Shown piece by piece: positions 28,334-36,695 of a stretch of 64,000 nucleotides of DNA. The notes beneath the pieces are model-generated. The model made no database searches, was not told the origin of the DNA, and was given only the letters and a program-made list of their open reading frames with translations. Within the stretch, counting starts at the first letter, position 1. Every line of letters starts with the position of its first letter. The position numbers and the translations under genes were made by a program. The stretch comes from Candidatus Latescibacterota bacterium. GTDB lineage: Bacteria; Latescibacterota; UBA2968. The stretch is from NCBI GenBank assembly GCA_022823725.1, contig JAJEHL010000011.1, forward strand, positions 199,107 to 263,106, in the 5' to 3' direction.

Positions 28334-28819
28334 CTACCTCTCTGAATACTCCGGGTAAAACGAGTTCAATCTTTCGTCGATATCTTTATCTGTGTAACTA
28401 TGCTGATGTAAGAATTCTCTGAGTTGACTGATGATCTTTCTACTTCCAGCAGGAGGCTGATTTATGTATTTGCAGGTTTCTAAGATCCACAGCCATTCAA
28501 AAGCCGTCTCTTCATTCATATTTTGATGTATCTGTTTCCAGTCCTTAACACATGTCCCACCAAGAGTTATAATCCAATGAGTCTTTCGATTTTCCTGAGA
28601 CCAACTGACCGTTTTATCACCCCAGAATAGCCTTGCATCCCATTCCTTCCATTGTCGTTCTGTGAGGGTATGGCGGGATGGATCAAAGCTGATATTCAGC
28701 ATTCTGCATCGTTCGTGAATAGACCGCAGATCCATTGCGGGCAGAACTTCAAACGCTTCCTGATAGGTGGTACTCGGTAGAAGGTTTGACTTAACTAATA
28801 AGTTGGATAACACAGGCAA
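28334..28819 (-). CDS. Small array protein, unknown function
   Basis: 161 aa from a TTG at 28819; a GTG at 28813 has better spacing from GGGGG and may be the real start. It has Trp- and Glu-rich helical segments (WKEWDARLFWG, ETAFEWLWILETCKYI) and no signal peptide or membrane segment. It lies tightly between the Hsp70-like gene and the DUF1998 helicase, so it is likely a subunit or adaptor of the same complex. I do not recognise a family. Confidence 0.72.
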   Translation of the reverse strand: MPVLSNLLVKSNLLPSTTYQEAFEVLPAMDLRSIHERCRMLNISFDPSRHTLTERQWKEWDARLFWGDKTVSWSQENRKTHWIITLGGTCVKDWKQIHQNMNEETAFEWLWILETCKYINQPPAGSRKIISQLREFLHQHSYTDKDIDERLNSFYPEYSER

Positions 28820-28829
28820 TCCCCCAATT

Positions 28830-30365
28830 TTATGAATTGAACAAACCCCTGGAATCTTCTGGAATATTGAATCCCAGATTTAGTTCATGTATGAACATCT
28901 CTGTTTCCTCTCGACTTGCTCGGGCAATCTGTCCACTACCGTGAATTCTCAAACCAAGATGTTGTGTAAGTGCAAAGTCCACTTCTATCCACGTTTCTTT
29001 TTTATCAATTGGAATAGGCACAATTCGTCGGAGAAGTCCCTGAGGCTGCATATCTTGCTCTAATCTGTCGCATATAAGCAACCGAGCAACACCAGTCTGC
29101 GTATTTGTAACGAAAAATCTCTCCTGTTTGGGGTTTTCAAAATCCAGCAACTCATTTTTCTTGAAAATGGGATAGAAAGCATCCTCAAAACCATTGGAAC
29201 CAGCCGTACGTATACCTATATCACTGGAGAAAATAGGTTCGGCGCCAAAAACCGACAGGAGAGCAGCTCCAATTGCAGTGGCATTACTCACATCAGTTTC
29301 TGGTGCCTGCCTATCATTGCGTGAATCAAAAGGAAGGTTTGTAATAATTACATCTGGCCCAAACTCTTGCTGCAAGCGCTCCTTTACGAGAGGGATGTTA
29401 CATGTTCCCCCGGACAGAAGAACAGGATTTATCAAGCTGTTTGCAACACCGGTATTTTTGATCGTCCGTAACAGACAGTTAATGCCACGCTCAATATATG
29501 GATCAACCCACTCTTCGAAGTCCTCACGCCTTACTTCGAATTCTATATCATAATCTGGCAAGAACCCGATTCGACTGAGGAGTGCTCTTGAACGGTTGGG
29601 TGCGTTTAACCTCCGCTTTGCTGCTTCCGCAAGAAGAAGAATCTCCGATCCCTTTCGAGGATGTTCCAGTATATCCTCAGGTGATAGGGGGATATCTGGA
29701 TAATCTTTCTTGAACTGAATCAATCCTTGCATAGCAATAATGCGGTCGAAATCATCGCCACCGACTTTTTGGCCGTCCTGAACCTGGATCTGTGCACGGC
29801 CATCATCAATCTTGACAGTAGCGACATCCAATGTCCCGCCTCCCCAGTCAAAAACAGCAGCCGTATCAGCATGCTGATTACACAGGGCATGGCAGTATAG
29901 AGCCGCGACTGGCTCCTGAAAAATATCGACAATTTCAATGCCTGCATTTTCACAGGCTTTACATAGGTTCTCTCTTGACCGATAAGGAAACTTAACGGGC
30001 ACAGTAATTGCCGCTTTCTTCAGTTCCCTTTCCTGGAGTTCGGCCTGATTAACAACATCTTTGATATAGCGAAAAAAGGCTGTAACGATATCGATAGGAT
30101 AAATATCGTATCCATTACCCAGATCCAGAGGGGTCTCTCTATCCAGTTCCCATTTAATGCTTGCAACACGAATCACATCTTCTAGCGTCAATGCCTCATG
30201 TCCAAAGGCTACGGGTTCATCATTGATATATCCGACAACAGAAGGTATAGAATACTCCCGGCCTCTACCGTCAAAAACAGGTACCATGATAGGCTTCTCG
30301 CCATCGAAATAGGCGATTCGAGTGTTTGTGGTTCCGAAATCAATGCCAAAGGCCGTATCTGTCAT
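28830..30365 (-). CDS. Hsp70/DnaK-like ATPase lacking the C-terminal lid
   Basis: 511 aa. Actin-fold nucleotide-binding domain with FGIDFGTTNTRIAYF at the start, VFDWGGGTLDVATVKID near 170, and LLSGGTCNIPLVKERL near 320. The ~110 residues after the ATPase domain could be a beta-type substrate domain (WIEVDFALTQHLGLRI), but there is no helical lid or EEVD tail and no dnaJ or grpE nearby. It is therefore not the housekeeping DnaK. Overlaps the coiled-coil gene by ATGA, so probably made with it. A role as an ATP-driven switch or assembly factor for the helicases is inferred. Confidence 0.9.
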   Translation of the reverse strand: MTDTAFGIDFGTTNTRIAYFDGEKPIMVPVFDGRGREYSIPSVVGYINDEPVAFGHEALTLEDVIRVASIKWELDRETPLDLGNGYDIYPIDIVTAFFRYIKDVVNQAELQERELKKAAITVPVKFPYRSRENLCKACENAGIEIVDIFQEPVAALYCHALCNQHADTAAVFDWGGGTLDVATVKIDDGRAQIQVQDGQKVGGDDFDRIIAMQGLIQFKKDYPDIPLSPEDILEHPRKGSEILLLAEAAKRRLNAPNRSRALLSRIGFLPDYDIEFEVRREDFEEWVDPYIERGINCLLRTIKNTGVANSLINPVLLSGGTCNIPLVKERLQQEFGPDVIITNLPFDSRNDRQAPETDVSNATAIGAALLSVFGAEPIFSSDIGIRTAGSNGFEDAFYPIFKKNELLDFENPKQERFFVTNTQTGVARLLICDRLEQDMQPQGLLRRIVPIPIDKKETWIEVDFALTQHLGLRIHGSGQIARASREETEMFIHELNLGFNIPEDSRGLFNS

Positions 30366-31585
30366 CCTTTATTCCTTTCTACACCGCGTGGCACCACATC
30401 CAGATAGTCTAATTCTTCAAAAATCTGTCTCAAACGGTTTGTCCACCGCCTCTCTTCTCTCGGTAAGCTATTGAAATCGAAATTTGGATCCAGCATCTCT
30501 GTAAAGCAGTCTTGGATCAACTGCCACAATTCATACTTGAACGTCTTAACCTCTGTCTGTCTCTCCTTATGAGCCATATTAACATCCTGTTCTGCCCTGT
30601 TTTTTATTCCGCGTAGATCTCTTTCCAAGTCTTGAATCTTAACCTGTGCTTCCTGGTATTGAGCATTTAGGTCATCACGACGCTCTGTTATTTCCTTCAA
30701 CTCATTACGTAAAGCCAGAACTTCTCTTACCTGTTCACGTATCTGACCTTTTTGATCGTCAAATTCCTTCTGAAGATTGTCCAATTGCACTTTTAAAACA
30801 TCACGTTCAGCCACAATTTCTCGCAATCCAGTAATTCCCGATTCTAGAAAATCCAAGAATTCCAATGTAGTTGGCTTATGTGGATGAGATGATTTGTGGG
30901 TAGGTTCAATATCCAAGGATAGATCAAATTGCTCTTCAGGCCTAGCTGACGTTTCTAACTGCTTTCTTCCTGGTTTTGATGCTGGTTTTGGTCCCCTATC
31001 CTCGGCACTTTCTATAAGTGCTTTCTTGTCTTCCGTCCAACATTTGACTGAGTCAACGAGTGCCTGCGTCCGGTCCGTGATCAATCCACGATTCCGCAAA
31101 AACTCCAACAACTCCAAGCCGCTGTCCGGCCCCATGTAAGGTTTAGCATAGGCTTCATATTTCTCAACTATTTCACTCTTTGTAAACAAATCCAATGTCT
31201 CTTTGAGTAGCTCTACAGCGGATCTTTTATTCACTAACCCCAGTTGCCTGATCGCACGCCACTTGGCGGGTTGATTGGTATTTTGTCCTTTAATAATGCC
31301 ACTCAGCATTACTACAAACTTATCCACTGTCTCTTTATCGGTCTCTTCAGAGGTGTCTCTTATTCGTTTTTCAATACGATTTACGACAGGATCGCAGAGT
31401 ACCTGTTTTAGTCTTTTTGAGCCCTGTTTATCATCGGGGGTAACGATCTGTATTAAAGTTTCAATACCCTCCTGGGATTCAAAAAGCCGGTCAATCAAAT
31501 ACTCTATGTGATTTTCATCGGTCTTGGAAGGCTTTTCCTTTTCGAGAAATCCACAGAGACTCTCTCCTATTTCATGATATTCCAT
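30362..31585 (-). CDS. Coiled-coil protein of the array, possible Hsp70 partner
   Basis: About 407 aa. The N-terminal half is helical (Hsp70-regulator-like, unassigned). A low-complexity linker follows (KPASKPGRK, HKSSHPHKP), then a long coiled coil (about residues 255-355, LREIVAERDVLKVQLDNLQ and similar heptads). The C-terminal end is YELWQLIQDCFTEML. The ATG at 31585 (MEYHEIG) has AGAGG six bases upstream; the longer open frame would overlap the upstream stop. A nucleotide-exchange or scaffold role for the co-translated Hsp70-like protein is a guess from position and a loose resemblance to GrpE-type coiled coils. Confidence 0.78.
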   Translation of the reverse strand: MEYHEIGESLCGFLEKEKPSKTDENHIEYLIDRLFESQEGIETLIQIVTPDDKQGSKRLKQVLCDPVVNRIEKRIRDTSEETDKETVDKFVVMLSGIIKGQNTNQPAKWRAIRQLGLVNKRSAVELLKETLDLFTKSEIVEKYEAYAKPYMGPDSGLELLEFLRNRGLITDRTQALVDSVKCWTEDKKALIESAEDRGPKPASKPGRKQLETSARPEEQFDLSLDIEPTHKSSHPHKPTTLEFLDFLESGITGLREIVAERDVLKVQLDNLQKEFDDQKGQIREQVREVLALRNELKEITERRDDLNAQYQEAQVKIQDLERDLRGIKNRAEQDVNMAHKERQTEVKTFKYELWQLIQDCFTEMLDPNFDFNSLPREERRWTNRLRQIFEELDYLDVVPRGVERNKG

Positions 31586-31616
31586 CTTTTCCTCTCTCAT
31601 ACGGTTTAGCTCTACA

Positions 31617-34600
31617 TTATTTATCCAACTTCCCCAGTGCCACCATCTCCTCCAGGACAATATCAAGCTCTATAATCTTCATATAGAGCTCTTTAGCACT
31701 TTCAATGTGCCCCTCAAGGCGAGCCTGTCGTGCCTTCAAGAGAGCCATTCGGGGAAAGTTCAACCTTGATTTAGCCAGTTGCTTGAGATGTTTCCTCGCA
31801 TCCTGGATATTCCCGTTAGCCTGGCAATCTATGGCTTTCAGATAGGTGACATCTTCATTGCAAATTGATGTTGGCCAAGGTGAAAACCCCATAGAAGAAT
31901 CACCACTGAAGTCCCAGCGATCAAGAGATGTATGAAGATATCTCTGGGCTTTTTGGATTGTCCGCAACCAAGGCACAAACTCCAACTTCGAATCAAAACT
32001 GCAGGGTTTGCTTAACAGAAATTGTGATATGCCAGTAAAAATAGCAGCTTCAGCCTGATCTGCGAGTAAATGGCTCACGAAATTTCTGAGATATGTATCA
32101 TATACCGCCCTGAGCGCTCCCTCTCCCCCCTTTCCCATTCTGCCAAGTCGGTAAGACCATTCGGCCATTGCAAGCTGTTTCTGCGAATTTTCTTCCCAAG
32201 CATCAATGTCTTGTTTAAGTGCTCTGAATCGGTCTCCTGGAAAATGTGCCCGCATCTCCAGCATAGCACCACCATATCTGGCAGCAGGCAAACCACCGGC
32301 TTTCTTCTGGTGGGGCAAAATTTCTGCTGCACGATCAAACGATCCGATAAATATATATACTCTTCCCAGCCTTGCCAGTAGTAGATGCTTGACGGTCAAG
32401 GGTAAATCCTCTGTCCTTATTCGTGTCTCAAGTATCTCAGCTTTCTGATTTGCTTCAACATACTGTCCTTCAAGGGCCAGACATTCCACCTTTGAAGCCT
32501 CGTTAAACCAGCTACCGTATATGGATGGGGAACGTTTCGGAGACGAAACATTACTTTTGGTTCTTCCCAACAGCCTGGCAATTGTCAGCCAAGTGTTCTC
32601 ACAGTTAACCTGTATTGTACCCGAAATAGCTGGACCTAAGTTATCCAACCATCGGTGCAAAGGAATAACAAATGTATATGGAGAAATCTGTTTTCCCGCA
32701 CTGACCGGCTCATTGCCGTCCAGGTAGCCAAGCAGTTCATTGTCATTTACTTCTGGCATACTGTGAAGTTCAAGCTTCAACCGAGCGTTTAAATCTTCTA
32801 CCTCGTACAATTTCATGTCCAGCGGGAGAGATACCCAATTACCGAGAGGGGTTTTCGGAGAGAGATAGGATATTCTGGAAACTCGCAGTCGGACAGCCAG
32901 TAACATCTCCGGGTCTAAATCCTGAGGACGCATACTGAAATGGATAAGCGGCTCTTTGATAGGATCTTCAGCATAAAGAATATAGGAACCATCTCTGAAT
33001 ATATCACCACACCCCGGGTACGTGGTTACAGACTTAGCCCCTCGAATTGATAATGCCTTCGCCTGCCCGGGCCTGTTAGGATCATTTACATAGTCAAGCT
33101 GAACACCTGAAATCACCTTAAAATGTAACTTCTTAGGCGTTTTCTCTATCAACCGAGAAAACAGAAGGCGCACAGCGAAGCTACCAGAAAATGAAGTAAA
33201 TTGCTCACACTGGGAGAAGTCAATCAGAATTTTATCATTCTCTTTGATGTAGGTGATTCTATCCGATCTGTAATCATCATCAGGACACATATACAGATTC
33301 CAAAATTTGCCATCTTCTGTTCGTTCAATCTCCAGTATAGAATCTTGCAGAATTGTCTCATCCGAAGTTTTAATGATTAATTGGGGCCATCTGTTTAGCC
33401 AAGTTGGTATCATCCCGGAAATATCTACCTCAAGTTCTGGAGGATCAACCAACTCCCAATCTATTTGAATATCAGATAAATCAAATAGATAAGAGCCGAG
33501 CTTTACTTTCGAGATAATGGAAACACAGAAGCCTTTCCAGTCCCACCAGGCAACAGGTTCGTAATCTATCTCTTCCAGTATTTCGAGACCTTCAGTCGAA
33601 TAGAATTCATCGATATCAACAGTGGGTGCGGCCAGTACATAATACGTTCCTGGGGGCAAAATAAGATCAGGTTTCCAAGAGATAGCTTTTCCGTTTTCCT
33701 CAAAAATCACATACGGTCCATCAGAAGAGGGAATCTGTACCTCGACGGAATGAGGGAAGGTATTTCTTTGGTTACCGCGATGTTCTACATCAATTTTCCA
33801 CGAAGCAGGTTCAAGGGGTTCCGTTATTGCTTCTGATACAACAGTCTTATCGTGCAATTGTCTAATAGGAACTTGAAAAGCATCTCCAGTAGCAACTTTC
33901 CAGGATATCTCTTCTCCGGCAGGTAGTGTCTGTGCAGGAAGTATACCTACAACCTGCTGTTCGTGAACCTGCCAGTAGACCTCCGGCAGAAGAATTTTAG
34001 ACTGTGGAGCTTGAGGAGGCTTAGGAAGAGGTTGTGTAGAAAAAGCATCTCGGATCAGGTTCGCAAGAATCTCGTAAACTGTTCCTTTCCACGAACCAGG
34101 TATCTGATCCGGAAATCCGGGATATAAAGCAACATGAGCAATAAGGCGAGTAAGGGACCATAGAACACGACTTCCGCCATCGTTCTTGATCAGCTCTAAA
34201 TGCAATGAATTGAGCTTGGAATTATTGCTTTGATGCACGTATCGATCAAAGTCTGAAAACGAAATACCTGAGAGATCAGCCAGTTCTAAATTACTCTCGA
34301 AACTGCATACCCACCTAATAAATCCTGGTGTAATGCAATTTGCAATGGATGTTTCTGCGCGTCTTACTGCTTTACGAAGGTCATTGGGTTTTCCCTGGAT
34401 ACCCCATTCGATCAATGAATCCAAGACACGTTGCGGAACATCGATTGCGACTTCACCAGATGGACCACTTCCGCCTGTGAAAATCGAGCCCTCGGAATAT
34501 AGAAAAGAAAATACATGTCTTGGGATTTCTTCTTCGATCTGAATGCCCAAACTTTCCAGATGATTCTTAGCTACTGGCGAGATCTGAAAAGTGGCAAGTT

Positions 34601-34664
34601 GATTTGTTCCTGGTATAACGGTCTTCGTATAATAGTGGCCATCTTGAGCACGATATAGATTCAT
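31617..34664 (-). CDS. 1015-aa array protein with beta-rich middle and helical-repeat C-terminus
   Basis: First gene of the array. No nuclease, helicase or ATPase motif is visible and I do not recognise a family. Residues ~1-200 are mixed. Residues ~220-680 are rich in predicted beta strands with many Trp/Pro (LPAGEEISWKVATG, ILPPGTYYVLAAP), suggesting several Ig-like or jelly-roll domains. Residues ~700-1010 read as TPR-like helical repeats (ALEGQYVEANQKAEILE, ALRAVYDTYLRNF, ARLEGHIESAKELYMKII). Such a protein could be a recognition or scaffold subunit. It is 31 bases upstream of the coiled-coil gene. No strong promoter is evident in the AT-rich leader. Confidence 0.8.
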   Translation of the reverse strand: MNLYRAQDGHYYTKTVIPGTNQLATFQISPVAKNHLESLGIQIEEEIPRHVFSFLYSEGSIFTGGSGPSGEVAIDVPQRVLDSLIEWGIQGKPNDLRKAVRRAETSIANCITPGFIRWVCSFESNLELADLSGISFSDFDRYVHQSNNSKLNSLHLELIKNDGGSRVLWSLTRLIAHVALYPGFPDQIPGSWKGTVYEILANLIRDAFSTQPLPKPPQAPQSKILLPEVYWQVHEQQVVGILPAQTLPAGEEISWKVATGDAFQVPIRQLHDKTVVSEAITEPLEPASWKIDVEHRGNQRNTFPHSVEVQIPSSDGPYVIFEENGKAISWKPDLILPPGTYYVLAAPTVDIDEFYSTEGLEILEEIDYEPVAWWDWKGFCVSIISKVKLGSYLFDLSDIQIDWELVDPPELEVDISGMIPTWLNRWPQLIIKTSDETILQDSILEIERTEDGKFWNLYMCPDDDYRSDRITYIKENDKILIDFSQCEQFTSFSGSFAVRLLFSRLIEKTPKKLHFKVISGVQLDYVNDPNRPGQAKALSIRGAKSVTTYPGCGDIFRDGSYILYAEDPIKEPLIHFSMRPQDLDPEMLLAVRLRVSRISYLSPKTPLGNWVSLPLDMKLYEVEDLNARLKLELHSMPEVNDNELLGYLDGNEPVSAGKQISPYTFVIPLHRWLDNLGPAISGTIQVNCENTWLTIARLLGRTKSNVSSPKRSPSIYGSWFNEASKVECLALEGQYVEANQKAEILETRIRTEDLPLTVKHLLLARLGRVYIFIGSFDRAAEILPHQKKAGGLPAARYGGAMLEMRAHFPGDRFRALKQDIDAWEENSQKQLAMAEWSYRLGRMGKGGEGALRAVYDTYLRNFVSHLLADQAEAAIFTGISQFLLSKPCSFDSKLEFVPWLRTIQKAQRYLHTSLDRWDFSGDSSMGFSPWPTSICNEDVTYLKAIDCQANGNIQDARKHLKQLAKSRLNFPRMALLKARQARLEGHIESAKELYMKIIELDIVLEEMVALGKLDK

Positions 34665-34733
34665 CTCAAAAATCCTTGATTCTTAATTTGATGACAAAAA
34701 ACAAATTGGAGCTACCCCATTTTATTTGAGCAG

Positions 34734-34774
34734 AGCTTTGTAATACTATCGGCAACTTGAACCGCATCCATAAT
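34734..34774 (-). pseudogene. 5' fragment of the SHGG-repeat protein gene
   Basis: Minus-strand reading M-D-A-V-Q-V-A-D-S-I-T-K-L matches the first 13 residues of the protein at 7267-8058 with one change, then diverges. Only the start is retained. The 34665-35228 stretch holds this relic, the sulfatase relic and otherwise AT-rich DNA without a supported gene. Confidence 0.8.
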
Positions 34775-34847
34775 GGCCTCTGAGGGGATTAAATCAACGT
34801 CGTGCAATTTATGGACAGTTATTCGCAGAAACAAGAAAATTTCTATT

Positions 34848-35018
34848 TCGGTGGAGAATACGTCTTTTCGGCCCATTGGTATAACACTGGCTAAACACCA
34901 CCCCTTCCGACCCCAAACGATCCAAATGCGGTGTCTTAATCACCGGATGCCCGGCGCACCCCACCGCATCGCAGCGATGCTGATCCGAATATATAAAAAC
35001 AATATTGGGTTTTGACAT
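34848..35018 (-). pseudogene. Internally deleted sulfatase gene relic
   Basis: The first ~51 codons are nearly identical to the sulfatase at 8868-10340 up to YTNGP just before the formylglycine cysteine. They are then joined to the last few codons (AAGACGTATTCTCCACC region). About 430 codons, including the active-site cysteine, are missing. Homology continues a little upstream of the start codon, including the GGAGG site, and ends at GGTCAACTC. Confidence 0.88.
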
Positions 35019-35228
35019 ACACACCTCCAGTAGAGAACCCGGTCAACTCTGTCTTGCAATACTTTGGTCTGTCATTATAGCTTATAGACAAGGAATTTGC
35101 AAAGCGCGCGTTTATTGATTTGAAGGCAATTCCTATTGCACAAAGGCAGACAATGCGCTATATTTTTTTTGAAATTTCTGAATTGGAATCTCGAATGGCA
35201 TTTATAGGCGTTTTACAGGAATAAACCA

Positions 35229-35501
35229 ATGGCGATTGAAACCATTGAAAAAGAACAAGCCGAATTGAAAGGGCAATTTACTCAGTTCGACAAGCGAGTT
35301 GACCGCATGCAAACCGAATCAGACAACACCCGGAAAGAATTAACCGAAGCCATAAGTGGGTTGCGAGAGGACAACAAATCTCTGTTAGCGCGAATGGATG
35401 CAGGCTTTCAGGAATTGGGGAACTTGCGCCGGTGGCAATGGTCTTTTATTATCGCGGCGGTAATTGCGGGCTGCGCGGTCGTTGGACTGCTTTTTAAGTA
35501 A
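35229..35501 (+). CDS. Small coiled-coil protein with C-terminal membrane anchor
   Basis: 90 aa. Residues ~1-65 form a coiled coil (EKEQAELKGQFTQFDKRVDRM, TRKELTEAISGLREDN). A single hydrophobic helix follows (WSFIIAAVIAGCAVVGLLF) and ends at the C-terminus, so it is a tail-anchored type of protein. ATG preceded by AGGA. Function unknown; related small proteins are common in such genomes. Confidence 0.75.
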   Translation: MAIETIEKEQAELKGQFTQFDKRVDRMQTESDNTRKELTEAISGLREDNKSLLARMDAGFQELGNLRRWQWSFIIAAVIAGCAVVGLLFK

Positions 35502-35624
35502 CTGATATTACGCAGTTTATAGAAAAATACTCTATTTTGCCACAATATCTTGTATATCTCATTTAAAATAAATCATACAGAGGTGCTGTGTAACGTCAGA
35601 AAAATAAATGGTCAGAAAATCTGC

Positions 35625-35651
35625 TTGACAACATTTTTGTATCCATATAGT
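35625..35651 (+). promoter_or_regulatory. Promoter-like sequence before tRNA-Val
   Basis: TTGACA (35625-35630) and TATAGT (35646-35651) are separated by 15 bases, shorter than ideal, about 40 bases upstream of the tRNA. Confidence 0.4.
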
Positions 35652-35689
35652 TTCTGCTCATACCAGGCCGTGTGTTCTTTCAAATTAGT

Positions 35690-35766
35690 GGGCGATTAGC
35701 TCAGGTGGTTAGAGTGCTTGCTTGACATGCAAGAGGTCACTGGTTCAAGTCCAGTATCGCCCACCA
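35690..35766 (+). tRNA. tRNA-Val(GAC)
   Basis: A complete cloverleaf: acceptor GGGCGAT/ATCGCCC, D-arm GCTC/GAGT, anticodon stem CTTGC/GCAAG with loop TTGACAT (anticodon GAC), T-arm ACTGG TTCAAGT CCAGT, and encoded ACCA. A perfect terminator hairpin follows. A decayed copy of its 3' half plus downstream DNA is at 43500-43575. Confidence 0.96.
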
Positions 35767-35775
35767 TTAAAAACA

Positions 35776-35809
35776 ATGGGTTACGCAAATTGATGCGTAA
35801 CCCATTTTC
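35776..35809 (+). terminator. Terminator of tRNA-Val
   Basis: Perfect 12-bp inverted repeat ATGGGTTACGCA/TGCGTAACCCAT around AATTGA, followed by TTTCC. It starts ten bases after the tRNA. Confidence 0.85.
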
Positions 35810-35852
35810 CTTTGATGCCCATCTGGATGCAGTCTTTCAAGGAATTCTGAAC

Positions 35853-36488
35853 ATGAAACGAATCGGTATTCTGGCCTACGGCTCTCTAATAGACAATCCG
35901 GGTCCAGAACTTGGACCGAACACGGCTGCAAAAATCAAAGGTGTCAATACGCCATTCAGGGTTGAATTCGCCCGGGAGAGCCGAAGCCGCAATTATGCAC
36001 CCACTTTAGTTCTGGTCGCTGAGAGTGGTGCTTCTGTAAAAGGCGTTATCCTCATATTAAGAAACGGCATATCTGAAACAGAAGCTAAAAATATGCTCTG
36101 GCGCCGGGAAGTGAACTGTTTTGACACTCGGAAATTTTACCAACCCCATGCAAACCCCGGTGACAATAAAGTGTATGTGGAATCGCTGGAACATTTCAAA
36201 GGCATCGATGTGGTTTATTACGTCCGAATCGCCTCTAATATCCAATCCTTGACATCAGCACGCCTGGCAAAGCTGGCTATTCAAAGCGTCAGCTTGAAAA
36301 AGAAAGACCAGGGGCGAGATGGCATTAGCTACCTGAACAATGCAAAAGCAAACGGTATTCAAACGCCCCTCATGTCCGCATACGAACAGGAGATTCTACA
36401 GCGGATGAACGCAAAAAATCTCGAAGAAGCCTTGTCCTCGCAAATCAACCTGTTGAAAGAAAATGCTGGATCATCGAGAGTCAAATGA
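35853..36488 (+). CDS. Gamma-glutamylcyclotransferase-fold protein
   Basis: 211 aa from the ATG at 35853 (MKRIGILAYGSL) with AAGGA upstream. The open frame extends back through the tRNA, but that part cannot be coding. The IGILAYGSLI motif near the N-terminus is the substrate loop of the gamma-glutamylcyclotransferase-like fold, and YAPTLVLVAESGASVKGVILIL agrees. The exact substrate is unknown; the conserved glutamate is not certain by eye. It stands alone directly after the tRNA. Confidence 0.7.
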   Translation: MKRIGILAYGSLIDNPGPELGPNTAAKIKGVNTPFRVEFARESRSRNYAPTLVLVAESGASVKGVILILRNGISETEAKNMLWRREVNCFDTRKFYQPHANPGDNKVYVESLEHFKGIDVVYYVRIASNIQSLTSARLAKLAIQSVSLKKKDQGRDGISYLNNAKANGIQTPLMSAYEQEILQRMNAKNLEEALSSQINLLKENAGSSRVK

Positions 36489-36695
36489 GAGCACGAGGAA
36501 GATCAGACAGAAGTGCGCACAAAATATCCCGAGACTTTACCCGTCGCAATAAAAATCTAACTTTTTAAGCATAATATCAAGCCTGTAGTTGTAGAAATTC
36601 GTCTTGCAGCTATTGGTTCACAAAGCTACATTTACTTGGATTTTTCAATCGTTCTACACGTTCGCTTAGAATTGAAGATGACAGGAGCATCAAAA

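Noticed and set aside
14091-35063. 13-bp direct repeat GTCTTGCAATACT at 14091 and 35051 flanking the AbiE pair and the array
   Set aside because: Chance pairs of 13-mers are expected many times in 64 kb and there is no extended homology or integrase, so it is not claimed as an attachment site.
35718-35852. Upstream extension of the gamma-glutamylcyclotransferase-fold frame
   Set aside because: It overlaps tRNA-Val and its terminator; the ATG at 35853 has a ribosome site and starts the fold.
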